Below the pieces are notes generated by a model. The model was not told the origin of the DNA. It saw nothing but the letters and a program-made list of their open reading frames with translations, and searched no databases. Below, in pieces: positions 26,817 to 36,769 of a stretch of 64,000 nt of DNA; the stretch's first letter is position 1, and each line of letters begins with the position of its first letter. The stretch spans positions 16,956-80,955 of the forward strand of contig NZ_JBNGOZ010000022.1 in NCBI RefSeq assembly GCF_050589825.1, read 5' to 3'. Source of the stretch: Carboxylicivirga longa. GTDB taxonomy: Bacteria > Bacteroidota > Bacteroidia > Bacteroidales > Marinilabiliaceae. The position numbers were made by a program, and so were the translations under genes.

Positions 26817-28154
26817 ATGATCAAATCGATATATCTGACTTGCCTGCTAACCATAACAGTAATCTGTGCAAGCGCGACACCTAATGACTCCACCTACATT
26901 AAAAAGGGCTTTACTTTTGGATTACTGCCTGCCATCTCCTTTGATGCCGACTTGGGCTTTCAATATGGCGGCCTTACAAATTTTTACTGGTATGGCGATG
27001 GCTCCAACTATCCGGATTATGAGCACTCCCTCTATCTGGAATTCTCAAAATACACAGCAGGCTCCACTCTGGCCCGCATCTATTATGACTCTCCTAAACT
27101 ACTTCGTGGTATCAGGACAACCGCTGACATAACCTGGTTCAGAGATTTAGCGCTGGATTTTTATGGATTTAATGGTCGGGACGCCATCTACAACAGCGAT
27201 TGGGAAGATGATGGCGCTGAAAATTACAAATCAAGAGTTTTTTACCGCCACCACCGGGGTATGTTTAGAATAATGACTAACCTAAAAGGGAAGATTATTG
27301 ACAGCCAGGATGAATGGAACTGGATGGCCGGACTGGTATACTTCAATTTTGATATTGGTTCGGTAGATGTGGATCGCCTGAACCGCAAAAAAGATAAACA
27401 AGATCAATTGCCACAAATTGATGGCTTATACGATAAGTATCTGCAATGGGGAATCATAAGCCCCGAAGAAGCTAATGGCGGACAACATGCCTACCTGAAA
27501 GCAGGTATCTCATACGATACACGAGATATTATTGCGAACCCATCCAGTGGCACATGGACAGAACTGTTTATCTCCCACATGCCATCATTTTTATCCACCC
27601 AAAAAGGGAGCTATAGCCGCATCAGTTTTTTTCACCGTCAATACTTTAGCCTCACCCAGAACAGCAATCTTATTGCAGCCTACCGCATTGGCTATCAACA
27701 CAAACTCCATGGAACTATTCCCTTTTACCTGCTCCCCCACATGACGACCAGTACATTAACCTCGGCAACTTCGCAGGGAATGGGCGGTGCCAAAACATTA
27801 CGTGGCATCAATCGCAACAGAATAGTCGGAGATGGCGGTTTGCTCACCAATGTTGAGTTACGCTGGAAAATATGGAAAAGTAAACTCTTTCGCCAGGACT
27901 TTTACCTGGGCACGAACTATTTTGTTGACATGGGCTTAATCACGCAAGAATATAAAATCGATAAATCAAGGGTACCTGAAAGCGAATACAGCCGCTACTT
28001 CAACAACGTCCGGGATAAAGCACATTTTAGCTATGGTCTGGGCATCAAAGGGGCACTTAATGAGAACTTTGTAGTCTCGGCCGACTATGGTATGGCCACC
28101 AGCAAACAAGATGGCACTTCAGGACTTTACATTACCCTCAACTATTTGTTTTAA
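26817..28154 (+). CDS. Outer membrane beta-barrel protein (BamA/TamA surface-antigen type)
   Basis: 445 residues from the ATG at 26817, chosen because it starts a signal peptide (MIKSIYLTCLLTITVICASA) and follows a promoter box. No POTRA domains. The whole mature part is amphipathic beta-strand, with KGFTFGLLPAISFDADLGFQYGG at the start, AGISYDTRDIIANPSSGTW (the D15-type strand-turn), MGGAKTLRGINRNRIVGDG (the VRGF-like lid loop region) and a terminal strand SGLYITLNYLF ending in Phe. This fits the Omp85/D15 barrel family without a periplasmic arm, as in many Bacteroidota proteins of unknown role. Its stop is one base from the stop of the convergent DUF819 gene. Confidence 0.75.
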   Translation: MIKSIYLTCLLTITVICASATPNDSTYIKKGFTFGLLPAISFDADLGFQYGGLTNFYWYGDGSNYPDYEHSLYLEFSKYTAGSTLARIYYDSPKLLRGIRTTADITWFRDLALDFYGFNGRDAIYNSDWEDDGAENYKSRVFYRHHRGMFRIMTNLKGKIIDSQDEWNWMAGLVYFNFDIGSVDVDRLNRKKDKQDQLPQIDGLYDKYLQWGIISPEEANGGQHAYLKAGISYDTRDIIANPSSGTWTELFISHMPSFLSTQKGSYSRISFFHRQYFSLTQNSNLIAAYRIGYQHKLHGTIPFYLLPHMTTSTLTSATSQGMGGAKTLRGINRNRIVGDGGLLTNVELRWKIWKSKLFRQDFYLGTNYFVDMGLITQEYKIDKSRVPESEYSRYFNNVRDKAHFSYGLGIKGALNENFVVSADYGMATSKQDGTSGLYITLNYLF

Positions 28155-28155
28155 A

Positions 28156-29298
28156 TCAGAAATAACTTAGCACAAAAGCCATCAAAAAACCCAGGTAATT
28201 ACCCAATGCATACCCGATAAGGCCGATTGTAAGACCCGGCACCAGCACCGAATGGTTACGCAACGAACCTGCTACCACAGGAACAAAAGGAGGACTGCAA
28301 ATAAGTGCTGCTGAGGTAATAATTACCGTATCGGCATCAATTTTCCGTGTTCGGGCTAAGAGCACATGCAATACCAGACTCACAAACACCACAAAGGTTA
28401 TGTAAGCAAATATCACCGGATTAATATCGCTAAGATTGCCCAATCGTACTTTGGAGGCCACCACGATGCTAAAAATTAATATCAGATACATCCCCAGGCT
28501 AAATGTGCCAGGTGTTGAATTAATTTTCTTGATAGAGGAGCCGCCAATACCCATTGCTGTAATGAGGAAGATAAATACCACCATCTTTAAACTTGCGGGC
28601 ATCAAAAGCATAACCCCACCGGCAAAAACCACCATTAGCAGGGTAATTAGCAACATTCTCAGCAATTTCAAACAATGGTGTTTGTGCTTCAGGTAGTCCC
28701 ATAAACGCTCCTCACAATTACCCACTTCTGTGCCACACTTACTCTCCATGCTCAGTGGAAGAAACAGGCTAAAGAGACGCTGACCTACACTCATTAAAAA
28801 AAACAGGTAAACAGCTCCAATGGCCATATCGTATGAATGAACAGCCAGGTAAATTTCCTCGTTCACATCCAGAATCATTTTGAGGGAAGCCAAGTTAGGT
28901 GTTCCCCCACTATAAATCCCAACCAGCAGGCCACCTACCTTATGAAAATCATCAATTTCATTGCCATGAAACATTGCATAACCCACACCTACCGATGCAA
29001 ATACAGCTACAAGGGCAAATAACAATGAGTAAAACGGCTGAGCAGCCAGCTTTTTCCAGGCACGAACATTTGATGAGAATAGCAACAACGGAATGGCCAA
29101 CGGCACAGTAACAGACATCAACACCTCCTGAACCATTTCGAAACGCTCATCTATCAAACCCGATAAGCCCAGAAGCAAACCGAACATATAAGCCAGAATA
29201 ACAGAGCCTATTTTATTTAGAAACTGGAATTTTTCACACAAAAAAAGCACCAACGCTGGTAGCGCGGTGTAGAGAATCACAACGAGTACCTGAATCAT
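28156..29298 (-). CDS. DUF819 family integral membrane protein
   Basis: 380 residues, ten or so membrane helices. Family landmarks: VILAYMFGLLLGL, VTVPLAIPLLLFSSN, the conserved YSGGTPNLASLK stretch near residue 130, MAIGAVYLFFLM, and a C-terminal SAALICSPPFVPVVAGSL followed by GLIGYALGNYLG. DUF819 (YjcL-like) is a putative transporter family of unknown substrate. Convergent with the barrel protein, with no room for a terminator between the stops. Confidence 0.85.
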   Translation of the reverse strand: MIQVLVVILYTALPALVLFLCEKFQFLNKIGSVILAYMFGLLLGLSGLIDERFEMVQEVLMSVTVPLAIPLLLFSSNVRAWKKLAAQPFYSLLFALVAVFASVGVGYAMFHGNEIDDFHKVGGLLVGIYSGGTPNLASLKMILDVNEEIYLAVHSYDMAIGAVYLFFLMSVGQRLFSLFLPLSMESKCGTEVGNCEERLWDYLKHKHHCLKLLRMLLITLLMVVFAGGVMLLMPASLKMVVFIFLITAMGIGGSSIKKINSTPGTFSLGMYLILIFSIVVASKVRLGNLSDINPVIFAYITFVVFVSLVLHVLLARTRKIDADTVIITSAALICSPPFVPVVAGSLRNHSVLVPGLTIGLIGYALGNYLGFLMAFVLSYF

Positions 29299-29331
29299 TC
29301 AGTCAAAATTTTACACAAAAATATTCAGATT

Positions 29332-30744
29332 TTAATTCTGAACAATAATTTGCTTCATCAGTGCTTCCATATTTGACCTAATTTCACTGTATGATTCGGT
29401 AAAATGGTTGGCCATTATACAAAAAGCGAGTGTTTTTCCGCGATTAGTAGTCAGATAACCGCAGTAAGCCAACACACCATTCATAGAACCACTCTTACCG
29501 ATTACCCTGGCTTGATAGGCCTCATCTTTTAATATGCTCCGGAGGGTACCATCAACGCCAGCCACGGCCAGCGACTCCTTATAAACACCCTTGATATCAT
29601 ACTGATACAACCACTGCAGCACAGCCACCATATCCACGGCCGCCAATGCATTAAAAGGTGACAAACCGCTGCCATCATAAAAAGTGCCGGAAAAATCAGG
29701 TATCCTATCGCGCCAGAATTGCTCAAGGGCAGCCACGCCCTTATCCCAGTGGGCAGCTCCCTGTGTTTGCGCAAGGGAAAATAGCAGATGATCGGCAAAT
29801 AAATTATGACTCTTTTTATTCACAACAGCTATCAGGCTCGACAAAGGTGGCGAGTAGTGCGTATAGAGCCATTGATGGTGATCGGCATGCATGCCCTTTC
29901 CCTTTTCGATGGTGCCTACCGTTATACCACTGTTGCTTAAGTAGGCTTTAAGCTCGCGTGCCAGCACTTGGCCGGGATGCGGCATGGCACCTTTTATGGT
30001 AAAAGAAGTACGATTACGGGGTATCGTACCACTTACCTGCCAGGTATCCATCAGTGGATGACCATAAATATATGCGCTGTCTTTCTTATTGTCGGCACTC
30101 AGCACCATGCAATCAAAGCCTACACCAACAGCAGGATTAACGCTAACAATGCGCACGGGGGCACCGCTTTGAGGCGGCGACTGTAACTCAAGATGAAAAG
30201 TATTCTCACGATAAGTTAGGCCATCGGGAGCAGCCCCATAATAATTGCCCATATCTTCCCACAATCGCTTCGACGGTTGTTGCATTCCTGTGTAGCAGGT
30301 ATTGTCAATAACCAACTTATTGAGACTTTTGACCCCGGCCTTTTGCAGCGCACTCAGCAACTCCCGAAAGAGAACCTTCGACTTACTGCCTTCAAAACGT
30401 GATGAACCCAGTGTAGGGTCGCCGCCGCCTAACACATACAAACTGTATCCTGCGACATCTCTACGCAGATAAAAACGTGTTTGATAACGATAATCATCAC
30501 CCAATATGTGCAATGCAGCTCCGGTGGTCATAATCTTAGTTAAGGAAGCCGGAGTCATGCGCTGACGCGGATGATGACTGAGCACTATATCGCCCGTATT
30601 GATATCAACAGCATAAAGCGATATAGCCCCTTGCTGAGTAATACTTGTAGGCGCTACGGACATGCCTCCATCACTACTTTTATGCTGCGAAGCAGGGGAA
30701 CAAGCCAATAAAAAACTTAAAAAAAGGTAGTTTATTAGCTTCAT
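29332..30744 (-). CDS. dacB: D-alanyl-D-alanine carboxypeptidase/endopeptidase (PBP4, S13)
   Basis: 470 residues, lipoprotein signal with lipobox FLLACS at residues 11-16. Penicillin-binding motifs in order: SLTK (TPASLTKIMT), SxN in KKSHNLFADHLL and KSG in VIGKSGSMNG, with a large insertion between the first two as in S13 enzymes. It trims or cleaves peptidoglycan peptide cross-links in the periplasm. The lipidation is unusual compared with E. coli PBP4, which is soluble. Its ATG overlaps the stop of the upstream DUF6340 gene (ATGA), with GGGAGG as ribosome site within that gene, so translation is coupled. Confidence 0.92.
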   Translation of the reverse strand: MKLINYLFLSFLLACSPASQHKSSDGGMSVAPTSITQQGAISLYAVDINTGDIVLSHHPRQRMTPASLTKIMTTGAALHILGDDYRYQTRFYLRRDVAGYSLYVLGGGDPTLGSSRFEGSKSKVLFRELLSALQKAGVKSLNKLVIDNTCYTGMQQPSKRLWEDMGNYYGAAPDGLTYRENTFHLELQSPPQSGAPVRIVSVNPAVGVGFDCMVLSADNKKDSAYIYGHPLMDTWQVSGTIPRNRTSFTIKGAMPHPGQVLARELKAYLSNSGITVGTIEKGKGMHADHHQWLYTHYSPPLSSLIAVVNKKSHNLFADHLLFSLAQTQGAAHWDKGVAALEQFWRDRIPDFSGTFYDGSGLSPFNALAAVDMVAVLQWLYQYDIKGVYKESLAVAGVDGTLRSILKDEAYQARVIGKSGSMNGVLAYCGYLTTNRGKTLAFCIMANHFTESYSEIRSNMEALMKQIIVQN

Positions 30745-31778
30745 GGAGTACCTCCCACCTGCTCATTCAGCTTTTTTTCATCACGATAACGAATGACCAA
30801 ACCCTGATACAACTTTTTGGCATCCTCAACCTCCTGACGGCTTCCCACCACTCCTTTGGTACGAAAGGCCTCGTAACTTTTATAGGCCCATTGAACAGCC
30901 TGCTCCAGATCACCCCTCAGTTCCATGGATACAGCAATATTATAAGCTGCCTTTCCTTTCTCCCGCGAATTACCGTGAGCATACACATAGCCCCACATCT
31001 TCTCGGCCTCATAGCGATTATCCTTATTCAGCCATTCGATGGCCGACACAAAATGGGGGTTTCCATTGGTATACACCTTACGCTCAACAGGCTCCCAGTA
31101 GGGCGTTAACTTGTCTGCATAGGTGGCGCCCAAAAAACTGCCCAGCTCAATAGTGGCCTCCTTGAGTGATGGAAAGTACATCACGGAAGCATCAATACTA
31201 GCCCCAATACCGTCCCAGTACAAAGTGTCGCGCTGTAGCTCCTGATGCAACACAGTGGCCGAGTAGGCGTCCCACAGGCGCCAATAAACCGTACCCGCCA
31301 CGTCCATCATGGCATAATACTCAACACTCATGTCTTCCACCTTAATATCAGTACCGTAGGAGGCGGCCGCCAAGGACAAGACAGCATCTGCCTGATGCCG
31401 GGTACCGATATCGATTATTTGAGCTGGTGTTAAGGCTCGCAGACTCTGCCCCTGATCCGCTGTATTATAAGATACTGTATCAATGTAGACCGTATCGAAG
31501 AAACGCCGGCGCAGCAATTCCTGCTGCAAATTACCGGCGATGACGGCAGCAAAGCTATCCACCCTTACGGTATCGAGTCTCACCTCTTCGCCCACAACAT
31601 GGGCAATATGTGCATCATCAGGATTAAAAGGGTAGGCATTATCCACAATTACCAACGTTTTTATTTGCGGTGGCACCGAATAAGCAGCGGGTCGCAGCAC
31701 CTCGAAATGCATAACATCATAGGTTTTGCATGACATAAAAACAAATATCAATAGGGTAATGGTTAAAAACTTGTACAT
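30741..31778 (-). CDS. DUF6340-like lipoprotein
   Basis: 345 residues with lipobox FMSCK (residue 16 Cys). The N-terminal half (FEVLRPAAYSVPPQIKTLVIVDNA) and the middle (DAVLSLAAASYGTDIKVED, VAGTVYWRLWDAYSATVLHQ) resemble a family of Bacteroidales lipoproteins of unknown role. The C-terminal ~110 residues contain a TPR-like helical pair (KAAYNIAVSMELRGDLEQAVQWAYKSYEAF). Cotranscribed with and overlapping the PBP4 gene, which hints at a cell-envelope role. Confidence 0.7.
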   Translation of the reverse strand: MYKFLTITLLIFVFMSCKTYDVMHFEVLRPAAYSVPPQIKTLVIVDNAYPFNPDDAHIAHVVGEEVRLDTVRVDSFAAVIAGNLQQELLRRRFFDTVYIDTVSYNTADQGQSLRALTPAQIIDIGTRHQADAVLSLAAASYGTDIKVEDMSVEYYAMMDVAGTVYWRLWDAYSATVLHQELQRDTLYWDGIGASIDASVMYFPSLKEATIELGSFLGATYADKLTPYWEPVERKVYTNGNPHFVSAIEWLNKDNRYEAEKMWGYVYAHGNSREKGKAAYNIAVSMELRGDLEQAVQWAYKSYEAFRTKGVVGSRQEVEDAKKLYQGLVIRYRDEKKLNEQVGGTP

Positions 31779-31826
31779 AAGTGAGTTTTAACATTTATTT
31801 ACAAAAACAATGCCGTTTTATCCTTG

Positions 31827-31867
31827 CATAAAAATAAGAAAGGGTGGTTAAAAAACCACCCTTTCTT
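31827..31867 (-). terminator. Intrinsic terminator after fabG
   Basis: A 14-bp stem AAGAAAGGGTGGTT/AACCACCCTTTCTT (31836-31849, 31854-31867) is followed on the reverse strand by ATTTTTATG. Confidence 0.85.
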
Positions 31868-31887
31868 CCATAAAATAATATTCTTGC

Positions 31888-32634
31888 TTACATATTCATT
31901 CCACCACATACATGAATGGTCTGACCGCTTACATAGGCTGAAAGATCTGAGCCCAGGAATACACAGATATTGGCCACATCGTCGGGTGTACCACCACGCT
32001 TCAATGGAATCTTAGCTTCCCACTCTTTCTTCACGTCCTCAGGTAACTGACCGGTCATTTCAGTAATAATGAAACCGGGAGCAATGGCGTTACTACGAAT
32101 ACCGCGCGAACCCAACTCCTTGGCCACCGACTTGGTAAAACCAATCATACCGGCTTTAGAGGCTGCATAGTTAGCCTGACCTGCATTACCACTCACACCT
32201 ACCACCGAGCTCATATTAACGATAGAGCCTGAGCGCTGACGCAACATGGTTGGCTGCACGGCTTTGGTGAAGTTAAATACCGACTTCAGGTTAACATTAA
32301 TAACTGCATCCCACTGCTCTTCGCTCATGCGCATCAGTAGGGTATCTTTAGTAATACCAGCATTATTTACCAGGATGTCGATTGAGTCAAAATCCTTTGC
32401 TATTTCGGCAACCACCTTTTGAGTATCCTCAAAATTACTGGCATCAGAGGCATATCCTTTGGCCTTCACACCCAACGCTTCAAGCTCCTTCTGCGTTTCT
32501 TCGGCTGCTTCATTAATTACCAGGTCTGTAAAAGCCACATTACAACCCTCTTGAGCAAAACGCAATGCAATAGCCTTGCCAATACCACGAGCGGCACCGG
32601 TAACAATGGCTGTTTTTCCTTCTAGTAACTTCAT
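31888..32634 (-). CDS. fabG: 3-oxoacyl-[ACP] reductase
   Basis: 248 residues, classical short-chain dehydrogenase. NADPH site VTGAARGIGKAIA at 12-24, NNAG at ~90, the catalytic Ser in NMSSVVGVSGNAGQ with Tyr and Lys in NYAASKAG, and the C-terminal SGQTIHVCGGMNM, where most FabG end in VNGGMxM. It reduces 3-ketoacyl-ACP in fatty acid elongation. It stands alone here, without fabD, fabF or acpP, so a specialised role in place of the main FabG cannot be excluded. Confidence 0.93.
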   Translation of the reverse strand: MKLLEGKTAIVTGAARGIGKAIALRFAQEGCNVAFTDLVINEAAEETQKELEALGVKAKGYASDASNFEDTQKVVAEIAKDFDSIDILVNNAGITKDTLLMRMSEEQWDAVINVNLKSVFNFTKAVQPTMLRQRSGSIVNMSSVVGVSGNAGQANYAASKAGMIGFTKSVAKELGSRGIRSNAIAPGFIITEMTGQLPEDVKKEWEAKIPLKRGGTPDDVANICVFLGSDLSAYVSGQTIHVCGGMNM

Positions 32635-32986
32635 ATCCTTATTCTATTTAGTTCCAATGGAGGTTTTTCAATGACCCATCCATTAAATATTAATTGTCTG
32701 TTACGCTATTATCAAATGCAAACCCTTGTTTGCAAGCGTAAAATTAATCGGACAAAAATAGAATATTTCTTAGCTTTTCGCTATTATTTTTGCTGAAATA
32801 CCTGTTTCCCTGCTGAAACAGCAGCGGCAAAGGCAATGAAAAGATGAGCTAGCTATTAGCACACCTTATTGCCAGCCAACACAACTAGTAGAAGGATTAA
32901 TAAATAACATGTGACTTATCTGATGACTAAATTATTGCTTATGTATTCAGTCATCCGATAAGTGATGCAATTTAATGAACGTACCA
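32635..32986. other. Intergenic region with several inverted repeats
   Basis: 352 bases without a gene. A nested inverted repeat, TTACGCT...GCAAAC-cctt-GTTTGC...AGCGTAA (32701-32741), lies just upstream of fabG and could be an operator or leader hairpin. CTGTTTC/GAAACAG forms a small hairpin near 32802-32820. The hairpin at 32914-32963 is listed separately. Confidence 0.5.
32914..32963 (-). terminator. Hairpin terminator after the efflux operon (TTATCGGATGAC family)
   Basis: ACTTATCTGATGACT (32914-32928) pairs with AGTCATCCGATAAGT (32949-32963) with one mismatch and a 20-base loop, 24 bases past the permease stop. The right arm shares TTATCGGATGAC, in reverse, with the hairpin at 13980-14028. 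Confidence 0.6.
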
Positions 32987-34165
32987 CTAAGGCTTCACCT
33001 TTTTTAATCGTGGCAAAGTTTTAAACAATAAAATATTAAGCACCGTAAAGAAGAGCGTAATGTACAGTAAACCCTTAAGCTGCGGTAATATATCAACCAG
33101 ATTGGCTCCGTAAAACATGAGCTTTCTTAAGCCTTCTAAAAAGTGCGTTAGCGGAATTGTTTCTGCCAATGTAACCACCCAACCGGGCATTTGCGACAAG
33201 GGCCAGGTAAAACCGCTTAAAATAAAACTGGGGGTTGCAATCACCATGAGTATTTCTGTAGCCTTTAACTGACTTGGTATGGCCAGACTTACTGAAATTC
33301 CCATCATGGTGACCGATAAAATAAGGGCTGATAATAGTGCTATCATGCCACAGGGGTGCACCTGCAAGGGTACTTTAAACAAGGGAAACATGGCCCACAA
33401 AGCGGCAATAACACCCATTCCCATCAACCAAAATGGCAATGATTTTATCAGCATGGCATACCAGGGATTTTTCACCCGCGGGTAAAACTCAGTGGCAAAG
33501 GTATTCTCCTCCTGTTCGCGAGCAAAACTAAGCGCCATGGCCAACATAAACACCTGCTGTATAATTACCCCCAATACGCCGGGCCACAGAAAAGTCATGT
33601 AATTGGCTGCCTTGTTAAAAAAGCGGGCATAATTAACGCTAAAAGCTTCGTAACTGGCTTTAGCGGTAGCGAGTGGCATGCCTGTTTTGGTTAGGCTCTG
33701 TATTTCGATGCCGGCATTGAAAGTTCCAAGGGCCACCTGAATGGCTTTGGCCGCGTAATTGGCCGGAAGAATATTAGCGGTATTAACCTCCACCTGTATC
33801 TCCGGATGGCGTTTCTGGATGATATCGGCTTCAAAACGATAAGGAATTGTAACTACGGCCTCGTAGCCCTCATCGATAATAGCCTGGTTAATATCCTGGT
33901 TATCGAACCGGACCGTAACGGCTAACACCTCGCTTTCATCCAGCATATCAATGGCCCGGTGACTCATGGGTGAATCATCCATATCGATCACTAATACCGG
34001 CAGATTATCGACCTTTCCCTTACTGTAAACCGCGCCAAGCAATAACCCATATAGCAAAGGAGCTCCGATAAAAATAGCCATCACCACCGAATTACTGGCA
34101 AACAGCCTGAACTCCCTTTTTAACAACTCAATGAAATTACGCATCTGTGTAAAATTTATTATCAC
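32987..34165 (-). CDS. ABC-2 type transporter permease
   Basis: 392 residues. One N-terminal membrane helix (VVMAIFIGAPLLYGLLLGAVY), a periplasmic domain of ~150 residues (LPVLVIDMDDSPMSHRAIDML, AVVTIPYRFEADI), then five C-terminal helices from FLWPGVLGVIIQQVFML to the end: the ABC2_membrane_3 pattern of YhiI/YbhR-type exporters. The upstream GTG at 34165 overlaps the adaptor's stop (GTGA); the ATG at 34144 (MRNFIELLKREF) is an alternative start. No ATPase gene is adjacent, so the nucleotide-binding subunit must be encoded elsewhere or the permease works with another system. Confidence 0.85.
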   Translation of the reverse strand: MIINFTQMRNFIELLKREFRLFASNSVVMAIFIGAPLLYGLLLGAVYSKGKVDNLPVLVIDMDDSPMSHRAIDMLDESEVLAVTVRFDNQDINQAIIDEGYEAVVTIPYRFEADIIQKRHPEIQVEVNTANILPANYAAKAIQVALGTFNAGIEIQSLTKTGMPLATAKASYEAFSVNYARFFNKAANYMTFLWPGVLGVIIQQVFMLAMALSFAREQEENTFATEFYPRVKNPWYAMLIKSLPFWLMGMGVIAALWAMFPLFKVPLQVHPCGMIALLSALILSVTMMGISVSLAIPSQLKATEILMVIATPSFILSGFTWPLSQMPGWVVTLAETIPLTHFLEGLRKLMFYGANLVDILPQLKGLLYITLFFTVLNILLFKTLPRLKKVKP

Positions 34166-35115
34166 TTAATAATTACAGAAATATTAGTCAATAGCTCACT
34201 AACATCCGTTCCCTTTTCAGGCACGGCCTTTAATTCATAAATTGACTCTCCCAATTGATACTCGGGAAACGCAGAGGTAACATCGGCATAACGGGTCAGT
34301 TGCTTAATCGCTACTATTGTGGCCCGATAGCTTTTACCATCGAAAGGTGAAAGAATGTCAACAGTTTCCCCCACCTTGTAGTTATGGATTTGCCCCTCGG
34401 CAATGGTGAAGCGGAAAAAGGCCTTATCCAGTTGGTAACCTGTGGCAATGCCATAGCCGGGTAATACCAGCTCGCCTTCGTGCAAGGCAATGGTTTCGAT
34501 GGTCATGGCCTGCGGCGCCACAATGTAGCGTTCGGCGAAAGCCACCAAGCCCTCTTGGCGGGCACCTTTGGCCCGTTCATAATCGCCCAAAGCCATCTGC
34601 ACCTTTTCATTACGCACGCCTTTTTTCACTTCTTCGTATTTGGCTTTAACGCCATTATATTGTGCTTTGGCCGCCTGATATTTCATATAAACCTCATCGT
34701 GCTGCTGCACAGATACCATGCTATCTTTAAACATGTTGTTAATTCGCTTATAAGACTTCTCAGCAAAGCGATACTGTTCACTCACGGCATCCAGTTTAGC
34801 CATTACCTGCTCCAACTGTTCGTTAGTAGCACCCTTTAAGGCCATTTCATACTGGGCTTTAGCAGCACTCACGGCACCTTCGGCCTGATTGAGCTTAGCT
34901 TCCACCTCAGGCATATCCAAAAGCATTAAAGTATCGCCCTTATTGACCCTTTGTCCCTCCTGAGCATAGATGCTAAGGATGCGCCCCGGATATTTGGATA
35001 CCACCATCAGTGCATCGCGTTTAACTTTTCCTTGTGGCCCGTCTATTGTCTTATTCTGACAGGCTATTGCCATTAAAGCGACCAATCCTATTTGCCATTT
35101 TAAAAGTGCTTTCAT
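34162..35115 (-). CDS. HlyD-family membrane fusion protein (lipoprotein)
   Basis: 317 residues; lipobox MAIACQ near residue 19. Biotinyl-lipoyl-like half motif SKYPGRILSIYAQEGQRVNKGDTLMLLDMP, then a long coiled-coil hairpin (~65-180, VEAKLNQAEGAVSAAKAQYE and onward), then the second lipoyl half and a beta-barrel (GETVDILSPFDGKSYRATIVAI). It bridges the inner membrane permease and the TolC channel. Genes for all three lie together; 120 bases separate this gene from tolC. Confidence 0.9.
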   Translation of the reverse strand: MKALLKWQIGLVALMAIACQNKTIDGPQGKVKRDALMVVSKYPGRILSIYAQEGQRVNKGDTLMLLDMPEVEAKLNQAEGAVSAAKAQYEMALKGATNEQLEQVMAKLDAVSEQYRFAEKSYKRINNMFKDSMVSVQQHDEVYMKYQAAKAQYNGVKAKYEEVKKGVRNEKVQMALGDYERAKGARQEGLVAFAERYIVAPQAMTIETIALHEGELVLPGYGIATGYQLDKAFFRFTIAEGQIHNYKVGETVDILSPFDGKSYRATIVAIKQLTRYADVTSAFPEYQLGESIYELKAVPEKGTDVSELLTNISVIIK

Positions 35116-35235
35116 ATCTAAAAGTTTTTCCTGTTTCCTGTTTAGAAACTCACCCTCAAGTAAGGTGATTATGCGCTAATTATTACCCGTTTTTTTTCTT
35201 GTATTCTGTATTTCAATTCCAATATCAGTAATTGA

Positions 35236-36663
35236 TTATTTACCCATGGCTCTTAGTGTAGACAGGTTTAACTGTCCACTGGCATTTAACAGCTGTATGG
35301 CACTCTGCCGCTGAGTGTAAACCGTTTGATAATAGTCGAGCACTGACTTTTCGTAATCGGCCTGTGCCTCCAAAAACTCACTAACTTTTATCAATCCGTT
35401 CTGATACTCTCTATAGGATATGTCCATACTGCGCCTAGACACCTCCTGCTGTTTGGCCCTCAGCACTTCCTGGGCTGTTGCCACCTGATAATTATTAAGG
35501 GCATTGTTATAATTCAACATCAGCATTTCAGCGGCCTCAGCGCGCTTGTTTTCTGTTTGCTGAATGCTAATTTTTGCCTTTTTTCGTTCGTGGCGGGTAT
35601 GTAAACCATCAAACAGCTCCCATTTGAAACCCACGCCCACCATGTTTAGCGGATAGGCACTCATCTCATTAAAAGCCAGTGGCCCCAACTCACCATTGGT
35701 AAAACCAGCATATTGATGAGCTGCAAAAGCTTGTACTTTGGGTAAATAACCACTCGACTCACTTTTGAGCTTATACTCCGAGGCCAGCACCGCCTCATCC
35801 AGTGCTTTAATCTCCGGACGCTCCAAATAGCTGCCGGAACCTACTGCACCTGTCAAAGGGCTTAACTCCACCTTCAGGCTTATCAGGCTATCCAGCGGCA
35901 AGCCCGTTAACTGATGGAGCTTAAGGTGCAGCAACTGTTTCTTGCCACGAAGCTCTATTTGGCGGGAAGATAAATCCAGCCGAGCGATTTCTATCTTCTG
36001 GTAATCATGCTGAGTAATTAGGCCTTCAGACAGTGCTTTTTGGGCGACCTGAGCTTCCCTGTCCAGCCGGCGCTCACTCTCAGAAAGCACTCTTTCGGCC
36101 TGCATTATTAGCGCCACTCTATCGAAATAAGCAGAAACGTCTTCTATCAAGTCTGCCTCGCTTTGTTCCAGTAAATATTCGGCGGCCTTCATTTTGTGTT
36201 TCACAGCCTTACCCAAATAAGGCACTTTAAGACCGGTAAAAAGCGTCCACTTAGCAGTAAGGCCACCCATCCACAGGTTACCACTGTAATCCACCTCCTG
36301 GTTGATAGCCGGCACAGCCAGCTCCATTGGAGGCATGGTTAGCGGGGGCATCCCAGGGATTTGAATGGGCAAAGTAAGCTCGGGCGTTGTAAAGGGAATT
36401 GGCTCAGTATCGATATTCAATTGCCCTTTTGAATAGGCATAGCGGCCTCCCAGCTCGAGTGTTGGAATATAAGTATGGTATATTTGCTTTTGCGTAAGGC
36501 CCATTCTTTTAAGTTCGAGCTGCTGATTTTTTAGTGCTTTATTATGCTCCAGGGCGGCCTCAATCATATCGGGCAACTTATACCCTACATCTTTGCCATG
36601 CTCCTGAGCCTGTGTTGTAAACACCCCACATACTAGTATCAAAATGAATAGCTGTTTCTTCAT
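35236..36663 (-). CDS. TolC-family outer membrane efflux protein
   Basis: 475 residues, signal peptide ending TTQAQ. Two repeats of the OEP fold are visible as long amphipathic helices with heptads: MIEAALEHNKALKNQQLELKRM in the first half and PEIKALDEAVLASEYKLKSESSGYLPKVQAFA in the second. An internal Pro- and Met-rich stretch (IPGMPPLTMPPMELAVP, ~100-116) is unusual and probably lies in an extracellular loop. It forms the outer-membrane tunnel of the exporter. Confidence 0.92.
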   Translation of the reverse strand: MKKQLFILILVCGVFTTQAQEHGKDVGYKLPDMIEAALEHNKALKNQQLELKRMGLTQKQIYHTYIPTLELGGRYAYSKGQLNIDTEPIPFTTPELTLPIQIPGMPPLTMPPMELAVPAINQEVDYSGNLWMGGLTAKWTLFTGLKVPYLGKAVKHKMKAAEYLLEQSEADLIEDVSAYFDRVALIMQAERVLSESERRLDREAQVAQKALSEGLITQHDYQKIEIARLDLSSRQIELRGKKQLLHLKLHQLTGLPLDSLISLKVELSPLTGAVGSGSYLERPEIKALDEAVLASEYKLKSESSGYLPKVQAFAAHQYAGFTNGELGPLAFNEMSAYPLNMVGVGFKWELFDGLHTRHERKKAKISIQQTENKRAEAAEMLMLNYNNALNNYQVATAQEVLRAKQQEVSRRSMDISYREYQNGLIKVSEFLEAQADYEKSVLDYYQTVYTQRQSAIQLLNASGQLNLSTLRAMGK

Positions 36664-36769
36664 TACCGTAACTCGTTTATATTATCCGCTATTAACCAAC
36701 TGCTAATGTTCCACCATCAGCTTGTTAAACAACTGATTAATCTGCGATATTTATTTAATAATTACCATT

